From Candidatus Omnitrophota bacterium (GTDB taxonomy: Bacteria > Omnitrophota > Omnitrophia > Omnitrophales > Aquincolibacteriaceae): a stretch of DNA of 5,064 bases. Location of the stretch: positions 1-5,064 of the forward strand of contig JAHFHI010000129.1 in the NCBI GenBank assembly GCA_023246995.1. The letters are read 5' to 3'. Position 1 is the first letter of the stretch. The number at the start of each line of letters is the position of its first letter. This document shows, piece after piece, positions 1 to 5,064 of the stretch. The notes under the pieces were generated by a model. It was not told the origin of the DNA. It did not search any database and was given only the letters and a program-made list of their open reading frames with translations. The position numbers and the translations under genes were made by a program.

Positions 1-1
1 C

Positions 2-442
2 GCTTCCATCGCGGCCGAGCTCGGCACCATGAAGGTGACCGAGCAAATCGACGCCATGAAGGCACTTGCCGTGGATCCGGTCCGCTATCTGGTCGTGCCG
101 AGGTCTGTGGCCGCCTTCTTTATGCTTTTCATTTTGACGATCTATGCCGACGTGATCGGGATTTTGGGAGGGTATCTGATCGCGGTTTTCAAGCTCGGCA
201 TCAGTTCGCACCAATATGTCAAGCGGACCGTTAACGCGCTCATGAATAAAGACATCATTTCGGGCCTGATTAAAGCATTTTTCTTCGGCGGCATCATTTC
301 GATCGTCGGCTGCTACCACGGTTTCAAAGCCGAGCGCGGTGCCGAAGGCGTCGGCCGGGCCACGACCATCGCGGTGGTGACGATTTTAATTTTGATTATT
401 GCCTCCGACGCGGTTTTTACCGCCATCTTCTACTTTTTCTAA
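2..442 (+). CDS. mlaE: MlaE-family ABC lipid transporter permease, 3' part
   Basis: This is the C-terminal 146 residues of an MlaE/YrbE permease, the membrane subunit of the Mla phospholipid transporter in the inner membrane. The reading frame is open to the left edge, so the Met codon at 29 is internal; roughly 110 N-terminal residues are missing if the protein has the usual length of about 250-260. The family hallmark stretch ELGTMKVTEQIDA (visible residues 6-18) leads into LAVDPVRYLVVPR (22-34), the conserved segment that contacts the ATPase. Hydrophobic segments lie at about 36-63, 88-105 and 121-146. A second hallmark, GCYHGF...GAEGVGRATT (103-122), precedes the last helix. The stop is TAA at 440-442, and mlaF starts one base later, implying translational coupling. 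The family assignment is firm; the exact substrate is inferred from the family. Confidence 0.94.
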   Translation, partial: ASIAAELGTMKVTEQIDAMKALAVDPVRYLVVPRSVAAFFMLFILTIYADVIGILGGYLIAVFKLGISSHQYVKRTVNALMNKDIISGLIKAFFFGGIISIVGCYHGFKAERGAEGVGRATTIAVVTILILIIASDAVFTAIFYFF

Positions 443-443
443 A

Positions 444-1193
444 ATGATTGAAATTCAAGGGCTCTCCAAGTCTTTCGGGACAAAGCAGGTTTTAAAGAAG
501 CTGGATCTCACCATCCAAAGCGGAGAGACGATTGTCATCATCGGCCGTTCCGGCGGCGGCAAGAGCGTGCTCTTAAAGCACATGATGGGGATTTTGGAGC
601 CTGATGAGGGAAAGATCCTGATTGACGGTACCGACATTTTTTCGTTATCATCGCGCGAGCTTGACCGGTTCCGCTTAAGCCTGGGGATGCTCTTTCAGGG
701 GGCGGCGCTTTTTGATTCCCTGACGGTGGCCGGGAATGTCGGTTTTTCGCTTTATGAGCACACCCGGCTTCCGGAACCCGTGATCCTGGAAAGGGTTGAG
801 GAAAAACTGGGGCTTGTGGGGCTTGAGGGGATCGGGACGCTGATGCCCTCTGAACTTTCGGGGGGCATGAAAAAGCGCGTCGGTCTGGCCAGGGCTATTT
901 GCGGTGAGCCAAAGACGATTCTCTATGACGAGCCCACCACCGGCCTTGACCCGATCACCGCGGATGTGATCAACGAACTTATCCTGCGGATGCAGGAGCG
1001 CCTGAAAGTCACATCCATCGTGGTGACGCATGACATGACAAGCGCCTACAAGGTGGCCAACAGGATCGCAATGCTTTATGAAGGAAAGATCATAGGCGTC
1101 GGAACGCCCGAGCAAATTAAAAACACCCAGGACCCCGTGATCCGTCAGTTTGTGACCGGATCCTCCCGGGGGCCCATTACGGACAACGATTGA
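444..1193 (+). CDS. mlaF: MlaF-family ABC transporter ATP-binding protein
   Basis: This 249-residue protein is the cytoplasmic ATPase that powers the MlaE permease in lipid transport between the inner and outer membranes. All ABC motifs are intact: aromatic A-loop F11, Walker A GRSGGGKS (34-41), Q-loop Gln85 in MLFQGAALFDSLTV, signature LSGGMKKR (138-145), Walker B TILYDE (158-163), D-loop GLDP (167-170) and switch His196 in VVTHDM. The signature with Met after SGG, and the tail FVTGSSRGPI, are typical of the MlaF/Mkl group rather than of general importers. The start at 444 is chosen because MIEIQGLSKSFG is the normal family N-terminus. An in-frame ATG at 399 would add 15 residues read out of frame from the mlaE coding end and is rejected. 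No clear Shine-Dalgarno precedes 444, so translation probably depends on re-initiation after the mlaE stop. Confidence 0.95.
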   Translation: MIEIQGLSKSFGTKQVLKKLDLTIQSGETIVIIGRSGGGKSVLLKHMMGILEPDEGKILIDGTDIFSLSSRELDRFRLSLGMLFQGAALFDSLTVAGNVGFSLYEHTRLPEPVILERVEEKLGLVGLEGIGTLMPSELSGGMKKRVGLARAICGEPKTILYDEPTTGLDPITADVINELILRMQERLKVTSIVVTHDMTSAYKVANRIAMLYEGKIIGVGTPEQIKNTQDPVIRQFVTGSSRGPITDND

Positions 1194-1197
1194 GGAA
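1192..1197 (+). promoter_or_regulatory. possible weak ribosome binding site for mlaD
   Basis: GAGGAA overlaps the mlaF stop codon and lies 14 bases before the mlaD ATG at 1212. This spacing is longer than the optimum of about 5-9, so it is a weak site at best. No better Shine-Dalgarno lies closer to the start. Confidence 0.35.
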
Positions 1198-1211
1198 TTT
1201 TTTAAGCGACC

Positions 1212-2012
1212 ATGAATAAAAATCGCAACGAAGTGGCCGTCGGCATGTTCGTCATCTTCGGCTCGGTCATGCTTTCGACCATGCTTTTTTTTGTGAGCGG
1301 CGTCTATCTTTTCCGTCCCGGCTACAACGTAAACGTCATTTATGATTATGTGGACATTCTCGACAAGGGAGCCCCGGTCCGTATGGCCGGGGTCCGGGTC
1401 GGGGAGGTAAGCCGGGTGGATTTTACAACCGACCCGAAATCGGGAAGGCTGCTTGTCAACGTAAAGCTTTTTATAGAACAGGGGGTGGAAATCAAACAAA
1501 GCTACGTGTTTGAAATCCGGGGCGCGCATATTTTGAGCGAACCCCATATTGAAATTACCCCGCAGCCGGGGGAGGCCCCCTTGCTTGCGGACGGCGCGGT
1601 GATCCAGGGCAAAAGCTTTCAGGCCATTGAAAAACTTATCGAACGTGCGCATGATATTTCAGGCTATCTTGAAGAGGTTGTCAAAAACCTGCGCGACGCG
1701 CTGCGGGATCAGGAGACGGCGGCTTCCCTCAAAGCCATCGTTGTGAACCTCGCAGATCTGACCAAATCCATGCAGCAGGTTCTGGACGGTTCGGAAGCCG
1801 AGTTTAAAGAGGCGATTACCAATATTAACACTTCCTCCCGGGCCCTTCAGAGCCTTCTTGACCGGCTCGACAAGGGCGAGGGGACCGTCGGCAAACTTCT
1901 TAAAAGCGACGAACTCTATCAGGATATGCGCGCGTTTGTGGCCGAGATTAAGGCACGGCCCTGGAGACTGCTTAAAAGCGATGATAAAAAACGCCGGTTT
2001 CTTATTGTTTAA
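1212..2012 (+). CDS. mlaD: MlaD-family MCE-domain lipid-binding protein
   Basis: This 266-residue MCE protein is the periplasmic lipid-binding partner of the MlaE/MlaF transporter; in known systems it forms a hexameric ring anchored in the inner membrane. A short basic N-terminus is followed by one transmembrane anchor (about 9-34). The MCE domain spans about 38-117, with the hallmark [19 protein letters not shown] (53-71). The pore-loop region where many relatives read GLLGEKYIEI here reads [10 protein letters not shown] (106-115). The C-terminal half is probably helical and ends with [16 protein letters not shown] (222-239) and RPWRLLK (249-255), a tail seen in MCE proteins of several non-enterobacterial diderms. 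It is longer than E. coli MlaD (about 180 residues). It follows mlaF by 18 bases. No mlaC or mlaB follows, so the rest of the pathway must be encoded elsewhere or be absent. Confidence 0.92.
   Translation: MNKNRNEVAVGMFVIFGSVMLSTMLFFVSGVYLFRPGYNVNVIYDYVDILDKGAPVRMAGVRVGEVSRVDFTTDPKSGRLLVNVKLFIEQGVEIKQSYVFEIRGAHILSEPHIEITPQPGEAPLLADGAVIQGKSFQAIEKLIERAHDISGYLEEVVKNLRDALRDQETAASLKAIVVNLADLTKSMQQVLDGSEAEFKEAITNINTSSRALQSLLDRLDKGEGTVGKLLKSDELYQDMRAFVAEIKARPWRLLKSDDKKRRFLIV
1560..1590 (+). other. imperfect 12-bp hairpin inside mlaD
   Basis: CCGCA (1560-1564) pairs with TGCGG (1586-1590), GC (1565-1566) with GC (1583-1584), and GGGGG (1568-1572) with CCCCC (1576-1580), leaving an AGG loop, one bulge and a small internal loop. 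It lies at the end of the MCE domain coding region. No function is known; it may be chance. Confidence 0.3.
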
Positions 2013-2017
2013 TCCCT

Positions 2018-2034
2018 GGAGCCCGCAAGGCTCC
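2018..2034 (+). other. intergenic hairpin after mlaD
   Basis: A perfect 6-bp inverted repeat GGAGCC / GGCTCC with a 5-base loop (CGCAA) starts 5 bases after the mlaD stop. It sits where a terminator would be expected, but no T-run follows it, so it is not a classical intrinsic terminator. It could protect the 3' end of an mla transcript or be chance. Confidence 0.35.
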
Positions 2035-2046
2035 CATCATCAGGAA

Positions 2047-2080
2047 GGGCGTGAGCCCGGCCGGGAATTTTTCTTTTCTT
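2047..2080 (+). terminator. weak terminator-like GC palindrome with T/C-rich run
   Basis: Short GC arms (GGGC 2047-2050 with GCCC 2055-2058, or the 10-base palindrome CCCGGCCGGG at 2056-2065) are followed by a run of T broken by C (2068-2080). The stems are only 3-4 bp with a workable loop, so termination here would be inefficient. It may mark the boundary between the mla genes and the yacL-ispDF-gltX group, or it may be chance in a GC-rich gap. Confidence 0.2.
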
Positions 2081-2111
2081 ATCCCCCCGCCCCGTGCCCA
2101 GAGCCCTTTAG

Positions 2112-2117
2112 AAGGAG
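2112..2117 (+). promoter_or_regulatory. strong ribosome binding site for the PIN/TRAM gene
   Basis: AAGGAG with 8 bases to the ATG at 2126 is a near-ideal Shine-Dalgarno. It decides the start: an in-frame GTG at 2051 would lengthen the protein by 25 residues but has no site like this, and the extension is unlike the family. It is the best Shine-Dalgarno in the window, which fits independent initiation after the 113-base gap. Confidence 0.85.
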
Positions 2118-2125
2118 TAAATCCG

Positions 2126-3214
2126 ATGGTTCTCTTAATTCGTCTTCTATTTATACTGGGCTGTTCTCTTTTCGGGTATATGACCGAGATGTCCTGGCTT
2201 CTGCAGGCGTTTCATATCGGCCAGGCGCCGTGGCTTGGGGCCTTGATCGGCCTTTTGATCGGGGTTCTGATCCTCTCGATCGATATCTTCTTTAAAAAAT
2301 TTACCGTCCGCAATATCCTCGCGGTCCTGCTCGGTTTTGCCCTCGGACTTTTTGTCCACAAGCTCTTCATGATGGTCGTCGAATATGTCGATCTGACTTC
2401 CGACGCTTCACGCCAGCTCGGCGCGGCGAGCGCGATTATTTTCGCCTATCTCGGGGCCATCACGATTTTACGCGGGCAAGATGAATTCACGCTCATGATT
2501 CCCTTTGTCACGCTCGACACCAAGGGCACGACCGAGGAGCTGATTTTGCTCGATACAAGCGTCATCATCGACGGCCGGATCTGTGACATCAGCAAAACCC
2601 ACTTTCTTTCCGGCAAGTTCATCCTTCCCCGATTTGTCTTAAAAGAGCTCCAGCTCATTGCCGATTCCTCGGACCCGCTTAAAAGAAACCGCGGTCGGCG
2701 GGGGCTTGATGTCTTAAACAAGATCAAGGCGAACCCCAACGTGCAGGTCAAGATCAATGAGATGGATTTTCCGGAATTCACGACGGTCGATGCCAAGCTG
2801 GTCAAAATGGGCCAGGTTTTGGGCGCTAAAGTGTTCACGAACGATTTTAATTTAAACAAGGTGGCGGAGCTCCAGGGGGTCAAGGTGCTCAACATCAACG
2901 AGCTCGCCAATGCCTTGAAACCCGTGGTCATGCCCGGGGAATTGATGCAGGTCAAGATCATCAAGGAAGGCAAAGAACACGACCAGGGCGTGGCCTATTT
3001 GGATGACGGCACGATGGTCGTGGTCGATAACTCCCGGCGCCGGATCGGCCAGACCTTCAATGTCGTTATCACAAGCGTGCTTCAGACGCAGGCCGGGCGC
3101 ATGATTTTCGCGCGCCCGGGGGATGAAAACGACCGCTCGGAACGCGGCGGCGGGGATCGCTACCGTTCCCAGGAAAGGCGGCCCAGCCCGAGCGCGGGGG
3201 GCGCCGCGAGGTAA
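2126..3214 (+). CDS. yacL: YacL-type membrane PIN/TRAM domain protein
   Basis: This 362-residue integral membrane protein belongs to the family of Bacillus subtilis YacL, a predicted PIN-fold ribonuclease with a TRAM RNA-binding domain; its physiological target is not settled. Four hydrophobic segments lie at about 3-20, 36-55, 63-85 and 98-115. The PIN domain (about 139-260) begins [12 protein letters not shown] and holds the expected acidic residues Asp143, Glu174, Asp222 and Asp240 (in [15 protein letters not shown]), so it should be catalytically competent. The signature [19 protein letters not shown] is at 179-197. The TRAM domain covers about 268-328 ([14 protein letters not shown], then [16 protein letters not shown]). 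After it comes a 33-residue tail rich in Arg, Gly, Ser and Glu, probably disordered. ispDF follows after 5 bases, as in the B. subtilis order yacL-ispD-ispF-gltX. The symbol is given by homology to YacL. Confidence 0.93.
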   Translation: MVLLIRLLFILGCSLFGYMTEMSWLLQAFHIGQAPWLGALIGLLIGVLILSIDIFFKKFTVRNILAVLLGFALGLFVHKLFMMVVEYVDLTSDASRQLGAASAIIFAYLGAITILRGQDEFTLMIPFVTLDTKGTTEELILLDTSVIIDGRICDISKTHFLSGKFILPRFVLKELQLIADSSDPLKRNRGRRGLDVLNKIKANPNVQVKINEMDFPEFTTVDAKLVKMGQVLGAKVFTNDFNLNKVAELQGVKVLNINELANALKPVVMPGELMQVKIIKEGKEHDQGVAYLDDGTMVVVDNSRRRIGQTFNVVITSVLQTQAGRMIFARPGDENDRSERGGGDRYRSQERRPSPSAGGAAR

Positions 3215-3216
3215 GG
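3208..3216 (+). promoter_or_regulatory. ribosome binding site of ispDF overlapping the upstream stop
   Basis: GAGGTAAGG spans the last codons and TAA of the upstream gene. GAGG (3208-3211) has 8 bases to the ATG at 3220, so ribosomes finishing the PIN/TRAM protein could start directly on ispDF. Confidence 0.6.
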
Positions 3217-3219
3217 TGA

Positions 3220-4413
3220 ATGCAAGTCAGCCTGATCTTGGCCGCGGGCGGGGCCGGCACGCGTTTTCGTAAAGCCGCAGCCCGCCGGAACGCGACTTCT
3301 TCCAAAGTTCTTTTTCCTATTGCCGGAATACCCGTCATGCTTCACGCTTTTTCCGCGTTTGAAAAAATTCCCGAAATCCGGGAGGCGATCGTCGCCGCTC
3401 CGGCAGGGGAAGAGAAGCATTTTTCTAAAATCATCCGTGAGTCCGGATGGCGCAGGCCTCTTAAGGTGGTGCGCGGCGGAAAATCCCGCGCCGAATCGGT
3501 TTTTAACGCGCTCGCAAAGGCAAGCCCCGCGAGCGGCTGGATCATGGTTCATGATGCGGCACGGCCTTTTCTCGGGGAAGGCGCTTTGCGCCGGCTGCTC
3601 AAAGAAGCTTCCGGCGCCGAGGGAGCCATCCTGGCTCGAAAAGTGGTTCCGACTTTGAAACAATCAGACGTCCGGGGAAATATTTTAAGAACCGTTGACC
3701 GCAGCGCCCTCTATGAAGCCCAAACCCCGCAGCTTGTGCGCAAGGATCTCCTTAAAAAATCATACGCGGTATCCAAAGGAGCTTTTTCGGCCACGGATGA
3801 AGCCGCTTTGCTTGAGGCGATCGGGGCCAGGGTGAAGCTCGTGGAAAACGAAGACTGGAATCCAAAAATCACGAGTTTCTCCGATGCCCGTCTTGCCGAG
3901 GCCTATGTTACGAGCCAAAAATGGATGGTTTGTGTCCGTAACGGAATCGGCCGTGACACCCACCGCCTTGCGGCGGGCCGGCCTTTCTGGCTCGGAGGCA
4001 TACGGATTCCCTTTGACCGCGGCCCGCTCGGACATTCCGACGGGGACGTGTTGCTCCATGCTATCTGCGATGCGATTTTAGGCGCGATCGGCGCCGGGGA
4101 CATCGGAGAATGGTTTTCGGACCGCGATCCGAAATTCAAAAATAGGCCGAGCCGGAAATTTGTCGAATCGGTCAGGGCTCACGCGGCCAAACTCGGCTGG
4201 AAGCCCGAGCATGTTGATAGCGTGATCATTCTTGAGAAGCCCAAGCTCGGCGCCTTTAAACAGAAGATTCGCGCAAGGGTGGCCAAGCTCCTCGGCCTTG
4301 GCGAGGAAGCGGTTTCGATCAAAGCCAAAACCCAGGAAGGCCTGGGTCCCGAAGGCGAGGGGCTTGCGGTCACGGCCGAAGCCCTTGTCGCCATGCGCCG
4401 GGCCGTGTCATGA
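3220..4413 (+). CDS. ispDF: bifunctional IspD-IspF enzyme of the MEP isoprenoid pathway
   Basis: This 397-residue fusion carries out two non-consecutive steps of isoprenoid precursor synthesis: IspD makes CDP-methylerythritol from MEP and CTP, and IspF cyclises CDP-ME 2-phosphate to MEcPP. IspD covers about 1-232: LILAAGGAGTRF (5-16), Lys29 in SSKVLFPIAG, GGKSRAESV (86-94), VHDAARP (110-116), TVDR..LYEAQTPQ (158-171) and TDEAALLE...NPKIT (192-218). IspF covers about 240-397: metal ligands Asp246, His248 and His280, GHSDGDVLLHAICDAILGA (271-289), GDIGEWF, and KAKTQEGLGPEGEG (368-381). The linker is only about 7 residues. Oddities are a longer Ala/Arg loop between Arg15 and Lys29, PTLK where DTIK is usual, and GRDTH where GFDVH is common. 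The intermediate kinase IspE is not in the window. The stop overlaps the gltX start. Confidence 0.96.
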   Translation: MQVSLILAAGGAGTRFRKAAARRNATSSKVLFPIAGIPVMLHAFSAFEKIPEIREAIVAAPAGEEKHFSKIIRESGWRRPLKVVRGGKSRAESVFNALAKASPASGWIMVHDAARPFLGEGALRRLLKEASGAEGAILARKVVPTLKQSDVRGNILRTVDRSALYEAQTPQLVRKDLLKKSYAVSKGAFSATDEAALLEAIGARVKLVENEDWNPKITSFSDARLAEAYVTSQKWMVCVRNGIGRDTHRLAAGRPFWLGGIRIPFDRGPLGHSDGDVLLHAICDAILGAIGAGDIGEWFSDRDPKFKNRPSRKFVESVRAHAAKLGWKPEHVDSVIILEKPKLGAFKQKIRARVAKLLGLGEEAVSIKAKTQEGLGPEGEGLAVTAEALVAMRRAVS

Positions 4414-5064
4414 TCCGAGTTCGTTTTGCTCCGTCTCCGACCGGGTATCTCCACCTCGGCAATATCCGGACCGCGCTTTTTAATTTCCTTTTTGCCAAGA
4501 ACCAGGGCGGTGAGTTTCTTCTCCGCATCGAAGACACGGACCTTGAGCGGTCAAAGCCTGAATACCGCGAGGCCCTGCTTGAGGATCTTTTATGGATGGG
4601 CATCCGCTGGGATGAGGGGCCTGAAACCGGAGGCCCCTTTGGTCCGTACCTGCAATCCGAGAGACTTCAAATTTACCGCGCCGAGGTGGAGAAACTTCTC
4701 TCTTCGGGCAAGGCCTACTACTGTTATGTGACCGAAGAAGAGACGGAGGAGGCCAAGCGTCTGGCGCGGCTTGAAAAGCGCCCGCCCCGGTTTGATAACC
4801 GGGGGCGCGCTTTTGCTTCGGCCGAGATCGACGCCCGCAAGGCCCGGGGCATCAAGCCCACGGTGCGTTTCAAGATCGAAAACCCGATCCTTGAACTCGA
4901 GGATCTGATCCGGGGCCATGTAAAATTCAATCTGGATGACATGATGGGGGATTTCGTGATTCAGCGCGCGGACGGGACGCCGACTTTTCATCTGGCCGTC
5001 TGCATTGATGACGGGCTTATGAAAGTCACGCATGTGATCCGCGGCGAAGACCACCTCTCGAATA
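4410..5064 (+). CDS. gltX: glutamyl-tRNA synthetase, N-terminal part
   Basis: The first 218 residues of a class I glutamyl-tRNA synthetase (full length usually 470-500) run off the right edge. It charges tRNA with glutamate in the cytoplasm. The Rossmann-fold start VRFAPSPTGYLHLGNIRTALFNFLFA (4-29) contains the HIGH-type motif as HLGN (15-18). LLRIEDTDLERS (37-48) binds the amino acid and tRNA, and THVIRGEDHLSN sits at the visible C-terminus (207-218). These residues favour GluRS over GlnRS. The KMSKS loop and anticodon domains lie beyond the window. In the region that binds zinc in E. coli GluRS, only Cys105 (YYCYVT) remains, and the usual DGRCR is DNRGR (129-133), so zinc is probably not bound. 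The ATG overlaps the ispDF TGA (ATGA) with no clear Shine-Dalgarno, pointing to coupled translation. Whether it is discriminating cannot be seen. Confidence 0.95.
   Translation, partial: MIRVRFAPSPTGYLHLGNIRTALFNFLFAKNQGGEFLLRIEDTDLERSKPEYREALLEDLLWMGIRWDEGPETGGPFGPYLQSERLQIYRAEVEKLLSSGKAYYCYVTEEETEEAKRLARLEKRPPRFDNRGRAFASAEIDARKARGIKPTVRFKIENPILELEDLIRGHVKFNLDDMMGDFVIQRADGTPTFHLAVCIDDGLMKVTHVIRGEDHLSN
4785..4814 (+). other. terminator-like hairpin inside gltX
   Basis: A perfect 8-bp stem (CCCCGGTT 4785-4792, AACCGGGG 4797-4804) closes a TGAT tetraloop and can be lengthened by a few pairs with a bulge. It is followed within 6 bases by TTTT (4811-4814). It codes for the PPRFDNRG region of GluRS, so protein constraint may explain it. 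It has the layout of a weak intrinsic terminator inside a coding sequence. Confidence 0.3.

Noticed and set aside
29..31. ATG at 29 as the mlaE start
   Set aside because: The frame stays open to the window edge, and the residues before it (AELGT) are part of a conserved internal motif.
399..443. ATG at 399 as the mlaF start
   Set aside because: It lies inside the conserved final helix of MlaE in another frame and adds 15 residues absent from the family; ATG 444 gives the standard MlaF start.
675..1652. Long minus-strand open frame (325 codons) opposite mlaF and mlaD
   Set aside because: It lies wholly across two well-supported genes, has a His/Asp/Gly-rich composition typical of antisense frames of GC-rich genes, shows no recognisable domain and has no plausible start signal.
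2051..2125. GTG at 2051 as an upstream start of the PIN/TRAM gene
   Set aside because: The 25 added residues are unlike the family N-terminus, while the ATG at 2126 has a near-ideal AAGGAG 8 bases upstream and begins directly with the first membrane helix.
1858..2295. Plus-strand open frame bridging mlaD and the PIN/TRAM gene
   Set aside because: It overlaps both real genes out of frame and its translation resembles no protein family.
3093..3119. 8-bp inverted repeat CCGGGCGC / GCGCCCGG with an 11-base loop in the PIN/TRAM gene
   Set aside because: It encodes the conserved [10 protein letters not shown] end of the TRAM domain, has no T-run and is easily expected by chance in GC-rich coding sequence.
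3160..3663. Minus-strand open frame opposite the IspD region
   Set aside because: It is the shadow of the strongly supported ispDF gene, with Arg/Pro/Gly-rich low-complexity translation.

Overview
The window is a fully coding, single-strand (+) stretch from a Gram-negative-type bacterium. It has six genes, the first and last cut by the window edges. Evidence for an outer-membrane cell plan is the MlaE/MlaF/MlaD lipid-transport cassette. By eye the base composition is moderately GC-rich throughout, with no abrupt change that would suggest recent transfer. The lineage cannot be fixed from sequence alone. A diderm phylum outside the well-known Proteobacteria (for example Omnitrophota or a relative, or a deltaproteobacterial-type group) would fit the mix of an Mla cassette, a YacL-type PIN/TRAM protein and an IspD-IspF fusion; this is inference.

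Left region (1-2012): the 3' end of mlaE (permease), then mlaF (ATPase) one base after the mlaE stop, then mlaD (membrane-anchored MCE lipid-binding protein) 18 bases after mlaF. Together they encode the core of an ABC phospholipid transporter between the inner and outer membranes. No mlaC or mlaB gene follows mlaD.

Middle (2013-2125): a 113-base gap, the only sizeable non-coding stretch. It contains a 6-bp hairpin without a U-tract, a GC palindrome followed by a T/C-rich run, and a strong Shine-Dalgarno sequence for the next gene. It may separate two transcription units, but no convincing promoter or classical terminator is visible.

Right region (2126-5064): a YacL-type integral-membrane PIN/TRAM protein, then an IspD-IspF bifunctional MEP-pathway enzyme 5 bases later, then gltX (glutamyl-tRNA synthetase, running off the window), whose ATG overlaps the ispDF stop as ATGA. 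This order (yacL, ispD, ispF, gltX) is the order known from Bacillus subtilis, here with ispD and ispF fused and placed beside an Mla cassette. The tight packing suggests co-transcription and translational coupling.

I found no RNA genes, CRISPR arrays, insertion sequences or defence systems. I see no clearly undescribed system; the points worth a second look are the gene neighbourhood, the fusion, local departures from family motifs, and several strong hairpins inside coding sequence.
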